Position numbers and translations under genes: made by a program. Positions 8,708 through 17,097 of a stretch of DNA of 64,000 bases are shown here, piece after piece. Numbering within the stretch: position 1 is the stretch's first letter; every line of letters begins with the position of its first letter. This DNA comes from Sporobacter sp963663605 (GTDB taxonomy: Bacteria; Bacillota; Clostridia; Oscillospirales; Oscillospiraceae), in assembly GCA_963663605.2 (NCBI GenBank), contig CAXXVF010000002.1, forward strand, positions 2,480,001-2,544,000, read 5' to 3'. Under the pieces are notes generated by a model. That model saw only the letters and a list, made by a program, of their open reading frames with translations. It was not told where the DNA came from and made no database searches.

Positions 8708-9396
8708 CTGAAGACCTCCCTGAAAAGCGCGTCAACCGAAACGCCTTTTTCCTCCCGGATGTCATCGACCGATGACGTCAGGACGACTTCGCCGTCCTTT
8801 AAGAAGATGACGTCGTCGAGCACCTGTTCGATATCCCATATCAAATGCGTGGAGATCACAACGGTCGCTTCGGTGTTATAGTTTTTGATGATCGTATTGA
8901 GGATATAGTCGCGCGCGGCCGGGTCGACGCCGCCGATCGGCTCGTCCAGCAGATAAAGCCGGGCCTGCCTGGCCATGACCAGTATCAGCTGCACCTTCTC
9001 CTTTGTGCCTTTCGACAATGTTTTAAGGCGCTCGTTCTTGTCGATATGGAGGCTTATAAGCATCTCTTCGGCACGCTGGGCGCTGAAATCCTTATAAAAA
9101 TCACTAAAGAAGCCGATGATATCGCGGACCTTCATCCAATCGTTCAGGTACGTGTGCTCGGGTAAATAGGAGACCAGCTCCTTTGTTTTCATGCCCGGCT
9201 TCATGCCGCCGATCATAAGCGTGCCGGCGGTCGGCGTGAGCAGCGTGTTGCAAAGCTTTATAAACGTGCTCTTTCCGCTGCCGTTCGGGCCAAGCAATCC
9301 GACGATACGGCCCGGTTCAAGGCGCAGGCTCACGTTATTAAGCGCTCTTTTCGGGCCGAAATTCTTACAAAGCCCGCTGCATTCCAAAATGGCCAT
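8701..9396 (-). CDS. ABC transporter ATP-binding protein
   Basis: The 231-residue nucleotide-binding subunit has Walker A LLGPNGSGKSTFIKL, a signature loop in the variant form LSKGTKEKVQL, Walker B LYLLDEPIGGVD and the H-loop STHLIW. The LSKGT signature and short length are typical of YtrB/BcrA-like ATPases. It lies between the GntR regulator (6-base gap) and the permease (7-base overlap), so the three proteins form one regulated exporter unit. Confidence 0.9.
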   Translation of the reverse strand: MAILECSGLCKNFGPKRALNNVSLRLEPGRIVGLLGPNGSGKSTFIKLCNTLLTPTAGTLMIGGMKPGMKTKELVSYLPEHTYLNDWMKVRDIIGFFSDFYKDFSAQRAEEMLISLHIDKNERLKTLSKGTKEKVQLILVMARQARLYLLDEPIGGVDPAARDYILNTIIKNYNTEATVVISTHLIWDIEQVLDDVIFLKDGEVVLTSSVDDIREEKGVSVDALFREVFRC

Positions 9397-9402
9397 GCCT
9401 TG

Positions 9403-9765
9403 TCACTCCTTTACTTTTTTTTCGATAAGCGCAATCGTCTCTTCTCCGGTGAAGCCGATACCGGCCATTTTCTTTAAAAAGAAGTCGATCTGCTCGTTTG
9501 CCAACTCGGTTTTTGCCTGTATAATCATATTTTCATCCTCCGTCACAAATCTTCCGCTTGTTCTCTGCGTGTAGACAAGTCCGCCGCGCTCCAGCTCTGA
9601 AAGCGCCTTTTGCAGCGTGTTGGGATTTACCGCCGCTTCCGCCGCTAAATCCCTGACGGGGGGCAGCTTTGCGCCGGCCGGATATACGCCGGATACGATC
9701 TGCAGCAGGATCTGCTCCTTAAGCTGCTTGTAGATCGGCCTGTCTGTTTCAAAACGCCATGTCAT
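9403..9765 (-). CDS. GntR family regulator, YtrA subfamily
   Basis: This 120-residue protein has an N-terminal GntR winged helix (RPIYKQLKEQILLQIVSGVY, then GAKLPPVRDLAAEAAVNPNTL and the wing GGLVYTQRTSGRFV). The short C-terminal helical tail lacks the large ligand domain of FadR or HutC types, which defines the YtrA subgroup. Members usually repress their own ABC transporter operon and are released by cell-wall stress. A matching promoter and inverted-repeat operator sit directly upstream. Confidence 0.9.
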   Translation of the reverse strand: MTWRFETDRPIYKQLKEQILLQIVSGVYPAGAKLPPVRDLAAEAAVNPNTLQKALSELERGGLVYTQRTSGRFVTEDENMIIQAKTELANEQIDFFLKKMAGIGFTGEETIALIEKKVKE

Positions 9766-9777
9766 TGTATCACCGCC

Positions 9778-9813
9778 TGTATTATTGTATTAAGCGCATA
9801 ACACAATAATACA
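9778..9813 (-). promoter_or_regulatory. Candidate GntR (YtrA-type) operator overlapping the -10 box
   Basis: TGTATTATTGT (9778-9788) and ACAATAATACA (9803-9813) are perfect 11-bp inverted copies with a 14-base spacer. The right arm covers the -10 element, so bound repressor would block RNA polymerase. The arrangement is typical of YtrA autoregulation; the assignment to this regulator is inferred from position. Confidence 0.68.
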
Positions 9814-9833
9814 TACTTTTTCTGGTTTGTCAA
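9806..9833 (-). promoter_or_regulatory. Sigma-A type promoter of the GntR/ABC operon
   Basis: Minus-strand TTGACA (9833-9828) and TATTAT (9811-9806) are separated by 16 bases. The spacing and position fit the start codon at 9765. Confidence 0.75.
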
Positions 9834-9945
9834 GAGGTTTTTAAAAATTTCCTGAATGAAAATATCGGTCAGATACGGTATAATAAAATAAGTGAAATCT
9901 ATCGGGGATAGTCCGTGTGTAAATATTTAGAAGGAAGTGATATGC

Positions 9946-11724
9946 ATGCTGCTGAAAAGACTCTGGCAGAGGCTGGCCGGATTGGCATCGTCCGTTGTCC
10001 GGTTCCCGGTAACGGTTGCGTTTCTCACTGCGTCGGCGGTTTTAACGGCCTTTTCCATCAGCGGGGAAGAGGAATTGCTCCGCTATATTTTAACAGGGAT
10101 TGTCGGGGCGGTTGCGTGCGCTGCCTGTCAGGCGTTATACGAACGGTTTTTCTCCGGCGCCGCACCGCGGATCGGGCTTTATATCGCGGGGATTGTCGTC
10201 ACCGGGCTTTTTTACCTGTCGGCCCGGGGACCGGCGGAAGGCGGCCTTGAAACGGCAACGCGGTTTGCCGTAATGGTTTTTGCGCTTTTTATCGCGCTCA
10301 TCTGGTTCGGCGTCGTCCGGGGGCCCCGTGATTTCGGCGAAAGCTTTATGGCCGCGTTTAAAGCGCTTTTTGAGGCGGCCTTTTTCTCGGGCGTTTTGTT
10401 TTTGGGCTGTGTTCTCATCATCGCCGCCATAGACCGGCTCATAACGCCTGTCGATGAGGACGCGTATATGTACACGGCAAACATCGTCTTTATGATAATC
10501 GCGCCGCTTATTCTCCTGTCGCTGATACCCGTATACCCGGGGAAGTCGCGGGGAAAAACGTCGGCAGAGCAAGAGGCGGTTGTTGACCGACGGACCGGCT
10601 GCCCGAAATTCCTTGAAGTGCTGCTGTCGTATATCGTCATTCCGCTCACAGGCATTTTCACGATCATCCTGCTGGCTTATATCTTTTTGAATATCGGCGG
10701 CGAATTCTGGACGAACAACCTGCTTGAACCAATGCTGGTCGCTTATACGATCACCGTTATCGTTGTGACCATTCTTGTGGGACGCCTTGAAAACCGGACT
10801 GCCAGGGTGTTCATTAAAATCTTTCCAAAAGTCCTGATACCGATCGCGCTTTTTCAGATCGTTGCGTCTGCGCTGCTTCTGCATAAGACCGGCATGACGT
10901 TCGGCCGCTACTTCGTCCTTTTATACGGCGCTTTTGCAGTTTTCGCCGGCATTGCACTGAGCCTGCCGAAACGGGCCAAAGTTGGAATAATCGCCCCGGT
11001 GCTCATCATACTTTCGGCCGTGTCGCTCGTCCCGCCCGTCGACGCGTTCACCGTCAGCCGTATGAGCCAGATCGCGGCGCTCGAGCAGACTCTGGCGGAA
11101 AACGGTATGCTGGAAAATAATACGGTAACGCCGAACAGCATCATTTCGGACACGGACAAAGAGAAGATCGTTTCCGGCATTGAATACCTTGAAAAAATGG
11201 ACGCGCTTGACGAAGTGCCGTGGCTGCCGGACGGCTTTGAGGTATATAATGATTCTGATTTTAACCAGACGTTCGGTTTTGGCCTGTATGCATCGCCGTC
11301 AACGAAATACCCATATATAAGCGTCTATTTTGACATGTCGAACATCATTCCCGTCTCCGGATACGACGTTTGCACACAAATGGCCGTTCCCGGCGCGAAG
11401 CGTGACGGCGGGACGGACGAAAAAACGTTCGTTGTGGAAAATCAAACGTATACACTCTTTGAGGAACAGACCGGCGGCGGGGTCGAGATCGGCGTAAGGG
11501 ACGCGAAGGGAGCGGTGCTCGGCCGGCTTGATACGGATGAAGTGTTTTCCAGGTACGCATCCTATCCGCCGGATAAAAACGTCTTGACGCTGGAGGAGGC
11601 CGCCTTTTCGGCTGAAAACGACGCGCTTGTGCTCAAGATTGTCGTTTTAGATGCGTGGTACAGCGCGGCGTCGGATCAGGAAGACCGGTACGCGCAGCTG
11701 CTCGTTCTTGTGGATATCAAATGA
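9946..11724 (+). CDS. DUF4153 domain membrane protein
   Basis: This protein of about 592 residues has around ten membrane helices in its first 370 residues and a long soluble C-terminal part. The stretch FALFIALIWFGVV followed by FGESFMAAFKALFEAAFFSG, and a PVYPG end of the first membrane block, match DUF4153 proteins. I prefer the ATG at 9946 over a GTG at 9937 because AAGGAAG at 9931 is then correctly spaced. The family's function is unknown. The gene stands alone, with hairpins downstream. Confidence 0.75.
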   Translation: MLLKRLWQRLAGLASSVVRFPVTVAFLTASAVLTAFSISGEEELLRYILTGIVGAVACAACQALYERFFSGAAPRIGLYIAGIVVTGLFYLSARGPAEGGLETATRFAVMVFALFIALIWFGVVRGPRDFGESFMAAFKALFEAAFFSGVLFLGCVLIIAAIDRLITPVDEDAYMYTANIVFMIIAPLILLSLIPVYPGKSRGKTSAEQEAVVDRRTGCPKFLEVLLSYIVIPLTGIFTIILLAYIFLNIGGEFWTNNLLEPMLVAYTITVIVVTILVGRLENRTARVFIKIFPKVLIPIALFQIVASALLLHKTGMTFGRYFVLLYGAFAVFAGIALSLPKRAKVGIIAPVLIILSAVSLVPPVDAFTVSRMSQIAALEQTLAENGMLENNTVTPNSIISDTDKEKIVSGIEYLEKMDALDEVPWLPDGFEVYNDSDFNQTFGFGLYASPSTKYPYISVYFDMSNIIPVSGYDVCTQMAVPGAKRDGGTDEKTFVVENQTYTLFEEQTGGGVEIGVRDAKGAVLGRLDTDEVFSRYASYPPDKNVLTLEEAAFSAENDALVLKIVVLDAWYSAASDQEDRYAQLLVLVDIK

Positions 11725-11737
11725 TCCATAATGTAAG

Positions 11738-11803
11738 AGGCCCGGAAATCGTTGATTTCAGGGCCTAAGCTTGTCAAAAAAGCCGCTTTTACGGCTTTTT
11801 GAC
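11738..11803 (+). terminator. Two consecutive hairpins after the DUF4153 gene
   Basis: The first hairpin pairs AGGCCC-GAAATC with GATTTC-GGGCCT (11738-11766). The second pairs GTCAAAAAAGCCG with CGGCTTTTTGAC (11773-11803) and carries its T-run inside the stem. The second may act as a terminator. A third short hairpin (CTGTGTT/AACACAG near 11812-11832) follows. Confidence 0.55.
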
Positions 11804-11933
11804 AGTAGCCGTCTGTGTTCAAAACACAGGCGGTTATTCATAGGAATCAGGGTATTTATAAAAATTACGTGAACCAAAAGCGGGGGTAATCCGTCTAATC
11901 TATAACCGGTCAAAACAGATAAGGAGAACCACA

Positions 11934-12419
11934 TTGACAAGTGAAGAGTTTTCAGAGCAAATAGTTAATATGATGCAAACGCTTTATCGCGTCAGTTACT
12001 CGCAGCTGTCACAAAGCTGCGACCGTGATGAGGCGGTGCAGGAATGCCTGCTAAAGGCCTGGCAAAAACGCGGTCAGTTAAAACAGCCGCGCTATATGCA
12101 GACCTGGGTTGTTCGAATTCTTATTAACGAGTGCCGCAATATCCAGAGAAAACGGTGGCGTGAAGTACCGCTGGATGAGATGCCGGAACGTATCGCGCCC
12201 GCCGATGCCGATTATGAAGTGCATGACGCGCTTCTTAAACTGGATGAAAAACTGCGTTTGCCCATTATATTGCATTACATGGAGGGTTTTACCGTAAGCG
12301 AGATCGCGGATATACTGCGGTTGCCGCAAGGTACGGTAAAATCGCGAATGAACCGCGGAAGAGCGCAACTTAAAAAAACATTGACGGGGGAGGTTTATAC
12401 AAGCCCATGCGAAATATGA
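11934..12419 (+). CDS. ECF-type RNA polymerase sigma factor
   Basis: The 161-residue protein contains region 2 (YRVSYSQLSQSCDRDEAVQECLLKAW pattern in two blocks, then a TWVVRILINECRN segment) and region 4 (LPIILHYMEGFTVSEIADIL followed by LPQGTVKSRMNRGRAQLKK). It directs RNA polymerase to a small regulon, usually envelope stress genes. The start is a TTG at 11934 with AAGGAG 7 bases upstream. The next gene overlaps it by 13 bases and encodes a membrane protein that is probably its anti-sigma factor. Confidence 0.9.
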   Translation: MTSEEFSEQIVNMMQTLYRVSYSQLSQSCDRDEAVQECLLKAWQKRGQLKQPRYMQTWVVRILINECRNIQRKRWREVPLDEMPERIAPADADYEVHDALLKLDEKLRLPIILHYMEGFTVSEIADILRLPQGTVKSRMNRGRAQLKKTLTGEVYTSPCEI

Positions 12420-13555
12420 AAGAACTCGATAATGCCTTTGGAAAGGCGGACAACGGCTTTGTGGATAATGTGTATTACACCCTTTCAAATATTCAGAAGA
12501 ATCAAGTCAGGCGGCCCGTTGTAAACAAAAAACTGCGCTTTGCTGCAGTTGTGGCAATCGTCTGCATACTCCTGACGGGCGTTGCGTTGGCGGCGGCGAA
12601 CACCTGGGGGGTACTTGATTTTCTCCGCCAAAGGGATAATGGCGCAGACGTTTTGCCGCAAGCCGGAGAAATTGTGCAGACAAACGTGCCGCAGGTTCCT
12701 GCAAGTCAGGCTTCGACAGGCCAAGCGCAGGCCAGCCAAGCTCCGGCAGAGGCTGAAATTGCGGATTTCTCGGTACGCGAAGCTATATACGACGGGAATA
12801 ACTTCTACATCGTCGTCGATGTAAAGCCGGCAAGCGGTGCGTATCTGCTGCTGGGGCCGGACGTCTGCCCCGAAGATCCCGTGGGCAACATGGGCCCGCT
12901 TTTCAGCGACAAGACAGAAATAATATCCGACTATGCCGAAGATACCGGAAAAAAGATGATACAGACAAATACAGGTGTGGCTGGGGCGAACGGCCAGGGC
13001 GTCGATTATCTGTTCCAACAGGACGGAACGCTCACCTATATGATACACGGCAGCATGATTGACGATTCCGACAAGACGGAGCTGGAGCTTTACTGCATTG
13101 TTGCCGAGTTTGTCAATCAGAATGGCAAAGAAGTGGTTTTGCAGGAAAACATCAAGCGTTCTTCCCTAAATATCACGTTGGAGAATACGGGTATCAGCGC
13201 GCTTGTCTCCAGCATTGCACCGGCGGAATACGAAAGCTGCGGCGTTCGCATCGACAGCATAACGCTGAAAGCATCGGAAATGGCGGTCTATACCGAAATT
13301 CGTTATACGGTCATAGATGAGGCGAAATTTGCCGAAACCGATACCGGATTATGGTTTGAGTTCTTAGACTCAGATGGCAACAGCTTACCGTTCGGCGGGG
13401 CGGCAGGCGGAGAGACGATAATCGAAGACGACATGCATTATGTAGAGAAGAGCTCTATCTGCGCAATGGAGACGCTGCCGCGGGAGATTACAGTCAGGGG
13501 CTATAATTGCTGGGATAAAACCAGGTATGAGGCAAACACGTTTGAAATGAGATAG
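12407..13555 (+). CDS. Membrane-anchored DUF4179-like protein, candidate anti-sigma factor
   Basis: The 382-residue protein has a short cytoplasmic part, one membrane helix near residues 44-62 (LRFAAVVAIVCILLTGVALA), a Gln/Ala/Ser-rich linker near residues 90-118 and a large extracytoplasmic beta-rich domain. This layout is typical of the DUF4179/RsiV-like partners of ECF sigma factors in Firmicutes. Overlap with the sigma gene suggests coupled, stoichiometric synthesis. A GGGGGAGG site precedes the ATG at 12407; an in-frame ATG at 12416 is an alternative. Direct sigma binding is inferred from context only. Confidence 0.75.
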   Translation: MRNMKELDNAFGKADNGFVDNVYYTLSNIQKNQVRRPVVNKKLRFAAVVAIVCILLTGVALAAANTWGVLDFLRQRDNGADVLPQAGEIVQTNVPQVPASQASTGQAQASQAPAEAEIADFSVREAIYDGNNFYIVVDVKPASGAYLLLGPDVCPEDPVGNMGPLFSDKTEIISDYAEDTGKKMIQTNTGVAGANGQGVDYLFQQDGTLTYMIHGSMIDDSDKTELELYCIVAEFVNQNGKEVVLQENIKRSSLNITLENTGISALVSSIAPAEYESCGVRIDSITLKASEMAVYTEIRYTVIDEAKFAETDTGLWFEFLDSDGNSLPFGGAAGGETIIEDDMHYVEKSSICAMETLPREITVRGYNCWDKTRYEANTFEMR

Positions 13556-13571
13556 ATCCCGGCGTTAATAA

Positions 13572-13616
13572 AGCCGCCGAACGGATTGTTTAGCAGTAAT
13601 CCATTCGGCGGTTTTG
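13572..13616 (+). terminator. Terminator after the sigma/anti-sigma pair
   Basis: An imperfect 16-bp stem (AGCCGCCGAACGGATT with AATCCATTCGGCGGTT) ends in a TTTT run. It lies between convergent genes and may serve both strands. Confidence 0.78.
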
Positions 13617-13650
13617 GCATCTTATATTTATTTTAAAGGTTCTTTATCCA

Positions 13651-16290
13651 TTAATCCGTTTTACCGGTTTTCCGCTGGATCAGCTTGACGAGCTCTACGA
13701 TCGGGATCACGCAGACGGCGATCACGAGCGCAATGGCGTACTCGTTTAAGCTGATGTGCTCAAATGAAAACGCTTCCTGTAAAAACGGCACATAAATGAC
13801 AAGCGTCGTTAACAGCAGGCTTGCGGCCGCAGCCCAAATCAAAACCCGGTTGGACGTTTTAAGCGTAAAAATACTGCTGCGCCGGGAGCGCATGTTGAGG
13901 CTGTGGAAAACCTCCGCCATGCTCATTGTCAGAAAAGCCATCGTCATACCGTCGGCGCTGTTTGCGATTTCCCAGACGCCGGACTCTATGAAGTGGCCGA
14001 TGAAGTATGCGGCCGTCGTTAAGAGCGCTACAAGCAGCCCCTGATAACCGATGTCCAGGCCCATGCCGCCGGCGAATACGCCGACGTTAGACGATCGGGG
14101 CGGTCGCGCCATGATATCGGCTTCGGCCTTTTCAAGGCCGAGCGCCATCGCGGGCAAACTGTCCGTAACGAGATTGATCCACAAAAGATGCACCGGCTTT
14201 AAGATGACGAAGCCTAAAATCGTTGCGAAAAAGATGCTGATGACTTCGCTCATGTTCGAGCTTAAAAGAAACTGGATGACTTTTCGGATATTGTCGTAGA
14301 TCCGACGGCCCTCTTCCACGGCGCTGACGATGGTGGCGAAGTTGTCGTCGGCCAGAACCATATCCGCGACGTTTTTTGTTACGTCGGTGCCCGTTATGCC
14401 CATGCCGACGCCGATATCGGCGGATTTGATGCTGGGCGCGTCGTTGACGCCGTCGCCCGTCATGGCCGTGACGTATCCGGCGGACTTCCAGGCGTTGACG
14501 ATCCGGACCTTGTGCTCCGGCTGAACGCGCGCATAGACGGATATGTTCTTAAACCTGCGCTCAAACGCCTCGTCGGACATATCGCTCAAATCGCTGCCCG
14601 TGACGGCCTCCATACCGTCGGACAGTATGCCCAGGTCGCCTGCTATGGCAACAGCCGTTTTAATATGGTCGCCCGTGATCATGATCGGGCGGATCCCCGC
14701 ACTGCGGCATGTATCGATGGCAGCTTTGACCTCCGGGCGAACAGGGTCGATCATGCCGGCCAGGCCAAGGAAGCACAGCTCTTGCTCCAATTCAACGGCC
14801 TCAAAGCTTTGGGGCATTTGGTCATAATTTCGCCGCGCGCCTGCCAGCACGCGTAGCGCGCGGCCGGCCATTTCACTGTTGGCCGTGAGGATATCCTCAC
14901 GGTCTTTTTTTGTCAGGACGTGAACAGTCCCGTCCTTCAGGATGTGCGTGCATTTTTGCAGAATTTCATCCGGCGCGCCCTTCGTATATTGGACGAAGCA
15001 GCCGTCGCACTGCTCGTGCACGGTGCTCATCATTTTGCGCAGGCTGTCAAAAGGCGCTTCGCCGATACGGGGCGCGTCGATGCGCAGCTGATCTTTATTG
15101 AGACTCATTTTTTCAGCCCATACGACGAGCGCGTTCTCCGTCGGCTCGCCGGTGACGCTGCCGTCTTCATTAATTTCCGCGTCGCTGCACAAGGCCATGG
15201 CCGTTGCCAGCTGCGTCAAATCGCCGGAGAAGTGATCGACGACCGTCATTTTATTCTGGGTGAGCGTGCCCGTTTTGTCCGAACAGATGATCTGCGCGCA
15301 GCCGAGCGTTTCAACAGCCGTGAGGCGCCGGATAATGGCGTTTCTCTGACTCATCTTCGTTACGCCGATAGACAATACAATTGTGACAACCGCGACGAGC
15401 CCCTCCGGAATGGCGGCCACGGCAAGGGATACGGCGATCATGAAGGAATCAAGCATCATCGGCCCGGTTAAGCTGCCGGCCCGTAATACGCCGACAATAA
15501 AGATAACGGCACAGATACCCAGCACAAGATAGGTCAGGACCCGGCTCAGCTGCGACAGCTGCTTTTGGAGCGGCGTCTGGCTCTCTTTGGCCTGCTCGAG
15601 CGCGTTGGCGATCTTGCCCATTTCCGTATCCATGCCGGTAGCCGTTATGACGGCCGAACTGCGGCCGTATACGACGGTGCTGCCCATGTAGACCATGTTT
15701 TTCCGGTCCCCGAGCGGCACGTCGCTTCGACCGCCCGCTGTGAGCGCCTCCGAAATTTTACTGACGGGAACGCTTTCTCCCGTAAGCGCGGCTTCCTCAA
15801 GCTTCAGGCTTGCGCTTTCCAGGACGCGCCCGTCTGCCGGGACGGCGTCGCCCGCCTCTAAAAGCACAACGTCCCCGACGACGATATCTTCGCTTTTGAC
15901 GACAGTGATTTTACCGTCGCGCAAAACCTTGTTGGTAGCGGCGGCCATCTGCTGAAGCGCCTCAATGGCCTTTTCCGCCTTGCTTTCCTGATAGACGCCC
16001 AATATGGAATTGACGATCACGACAAACAGTATGATAAAGACGTCGGCGAAACCCTCGTCGGAAAAATAAGACGTGACGCCGGATACGATCGCGGCTGCGA
16101 TCAGGATGATAATCATAGGGTCGGCCAGCTGAGACAAAAACCTCTTTATAACGGAATCCTTTTTGCCTTCAGCAAGTTTGTTTTTACCGTTTTCCGATAG
16201 ACGCCGAGCCGCGATTTCACCCGTAAGGCCGGGCATTGCGCTGCCGGTCGCGTTCAGAACCGTTTCGACTTTCTCGCAGTAATACTTCAA
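13651..16290 (-). CDS. P2A-type cation-transporting ATPase, probable Mn2+/Ca2+ exporter
   Basis: The 879-residue P-type ATPase has the actuator motif TGES (residues 170-173), the membrane motif PEGL (about 295), the phosphorylation site SDKTGTLTQNK with Asp338, the hinge TGDGVNDAPS, and C-terminal membrane segments with NLVTDSLPAMALGLE. These place it in the SERCA/PMR1-like P2A group, which moves Ca2+ and/or Mn2+ out of the cytosol. The start is a TTG at 16290 with AAGGAGG 6 bases upstream; the frame open to 16350 runs into the terminator and is not coding. A yybP-ykoY riboswitch precedes the gene, which favours manganese export as its main job. Confidence 0.9.
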   Translation of the reverse strand: MKYYCEKVETVLNATGSAMPGLTGEIAARRLSENGKNKLAEGKKDSVIKRFLSQLADPMIIILIAAAIVSGVTSYFSDEGFADVFIILFVVIVNSILGVYQESKAEKAIEALQQMAAATNKVLRDGKITVVKSEDIVVGDVVLLEAGDAVPADGRVLESASLKLEEAALTGESVPVSKISEALTAGGRSDVPLGDRKNMVYMGSTVVYGRSSAVITATGMDTEMGKIANALEQAKESQTPLQKQLSQLSRVLTYLVLGICAVIFIVGVLRAGSLTGPMMLDSFMIAVSLAVAAIPEGLVAVVTIVLSIGVTKMSQRNAIIRRLTAVETLGCAQIICSDKTGTLTQNKMTVVDHFSGDLTQLATAMALCSDAEINEDGSVTGEPTENALVVWAEKMSLNKDQLRIDAPRIGEAPFDSLRKMMSTVHEQCDGCFVQYTKGAPDEILQKCTHILKDGTVHVLTKKDREDILTANSEMAGRALRVLAGARRNYDQMPQSFEAVELEQELCFLGLAGMIDPVRPEVKAAIDTCRSAGIRPIMITGDHIKTAVAIAGDLGILSDGMEAVTGSDLSDMSDEAFERRFKNISVYARVQPEHKVRIVNAWKSAGYVTAMTGDGVNDAPSIKSADIGVGMGITGTDVTKNVADMVLADDNFATIVSAVEEGRRIYDNIRKVIQFLLSSNMSEVISIFFATILGFVILKPVHLLWINLVTDSLPAMALGLEKAEADIMARPPRSSNVGVFAGGMGLDIGYQGLLVALLTTAAYFIGHFIESGVWEIANSADGMTMAFLTMSMAEVFHSLNMRSRRSSIFTLKTSNRVLIWAAAASLLLTTLVIYVPFLQEAFSFEHISLNEYAIALVIAVCVIPIVELVKLIQRKTGKTD

Positions 16291-16340
16291 TGAAATCCTC
16301 CTTATAACCCGCCGTATTAGTATTTTCCGCATAAGCATTA

Positions 16341-16376
16341 AAAAACTCATGGATAGGATTTGACCTATCCATGAGT
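16341..16376 (-). terminator. Riboswitch expression platform: intrinsic terminator before the P-type ATPase
   Basis: On the minus strand ACTCATGGATAGG pairs with CCTATCCATGAGT (13 bp, 6-base loop) and is followed by six T in the leader. The left arm shares CTCATGGA with the 3' strand of aptamer helix P1, so a ligand-stabilised aptamer would prevent the terminator from forming. This predicts a switch that turns expression on. Confidence 0.88.
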
Positions 16377-16467
16377 CTGGTCATTTCATCCAAGCCAGAC
16401 GGCGCTGAATCCGCCGCCATGTTTGTTGACTTGAAGCGTGCCGGCACGCCGACTACTCCCTCATAGA
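16368..16467 (-). ncRNA. yybP-ykoY manganese riboswitch aptamer
   Basis: Reading the minus strand, P1 is formed by TCTATGAG (16467-16460) and CTCATGGA (16375-16368), with one G-U pair. After the P1 5' strand comes the conserved GGGAGTAG, then a GCGTG-CCGG-CACGC hairpin, the GTCAACAAA segment, a GGCG/CGCC arm, and the conserved AGAC just before P1 closes. This order and these sequence blocks match the yybP-ykoY family, which senses Mn2+ and often controls Mn exporters and P2A ATPases. The identification is by pattern, not by a covariance search. Confidence 0.88.
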
Positions 16468-16581
16468 AATTGTTACGGACAGTTTAGCATACAGGTTTTG
16501 GAAAGTCAATATACCCGCGCGCCGCACCTTTTATTTTCGCATTTATATTACCACAAAAAGGCGAAAATTTCAAGTCTTGTT

Positions 16582-17088
16582 ATGTATAGAGAATGCCGGT
16601 ATATTGTTAATGAGGCGATTGAATTGGCTGATAATTTTTATGATCTGACAGCTGCCGGCGCGCAGGATATAAGGATGCTTTCCGAATGCAACGCGCTGAC
16701 GGGACGCTACGGGTTGTCGCTGACAAAACAGCAGCTGCGCGCTCTTGAAGCAAGATGCCGGGAAGCGATCCTGTCCGCCGGCCGCATTGAGTTTGGGGGC
16801 GGCGTTATCCGGGCGATTATAGAGGAATTCTGCGATTCCCCGTATATCAGCCAGGATAACTACGAGGAGACGATCTCGGAGCTTCTGGATGCGTTTTATT
16901 ATTTTAAAAACGAGTCCGAAGACCGCATATCGGACGACGAGCTGATAAAAACCATGCACCGGCACTTTGATACGACATGTCAAGGCTCTCTGGAATATTT
17001 GAGTGGAACAACACTCGAGGACCTTTGCCGCAATTGCCGGTACGATGGTGAAACGGACGACAGAGACCGTTACGGACGGCCGGTTTAG
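16582..17088 (+). CDS. Uncharacterised protein, probably DUF6323 family
   Basis: The 168-residue soluble, helical protein contains RYGLSLTKQQLRALEARC, a GRIEFGGGVIRAIIEEFCDS block and a Cys/Asp-rich end (LEDLCRNCRYDGETDD). It resembles the DUF6323 proteins encoded next to DUF6179 proteins in Clostridia, as here. The true start is probably the ATG at 16582; the longer frame back to 16438 crosses the riboswitch and codes implausible sequence. The ribosome binding site is weak. The function is unknown. The next gene follows after 9 bases, so the two form an operon. Confidence 0.6.
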   Translation: MYRECRYIVNEAIELADNFYDLTAAGAQDIRMLSECNALTGRYGLSLTKQQLRALEARCREAILSAGRIEFGGGVIRAIIEEFCDSPYISQDNYEETISELLDAFYYFKNESEDRISDDELIKTMHRHFDTTCQGSLEYLSGTTLEDLCRNCRYDGETDDRDRYGRPV

Positions 17089-17097
17089 GAGGGGCTT

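Noticed and set aside
10135..10884. A 249-codon minus-strand frame opposite the DUF4153 gene
   Set aside because: Shadow frame, strongly biased to Arg/Lys/Asp, no domain and no ribosome site; the plus-strand gene explains the region.
16438..16581. N-terminal extension of the 16582 gene
   Set aside because: The added codons overlap the riboswitch region, have unusual composition and would begin with a GTG lacking a ribosome site.
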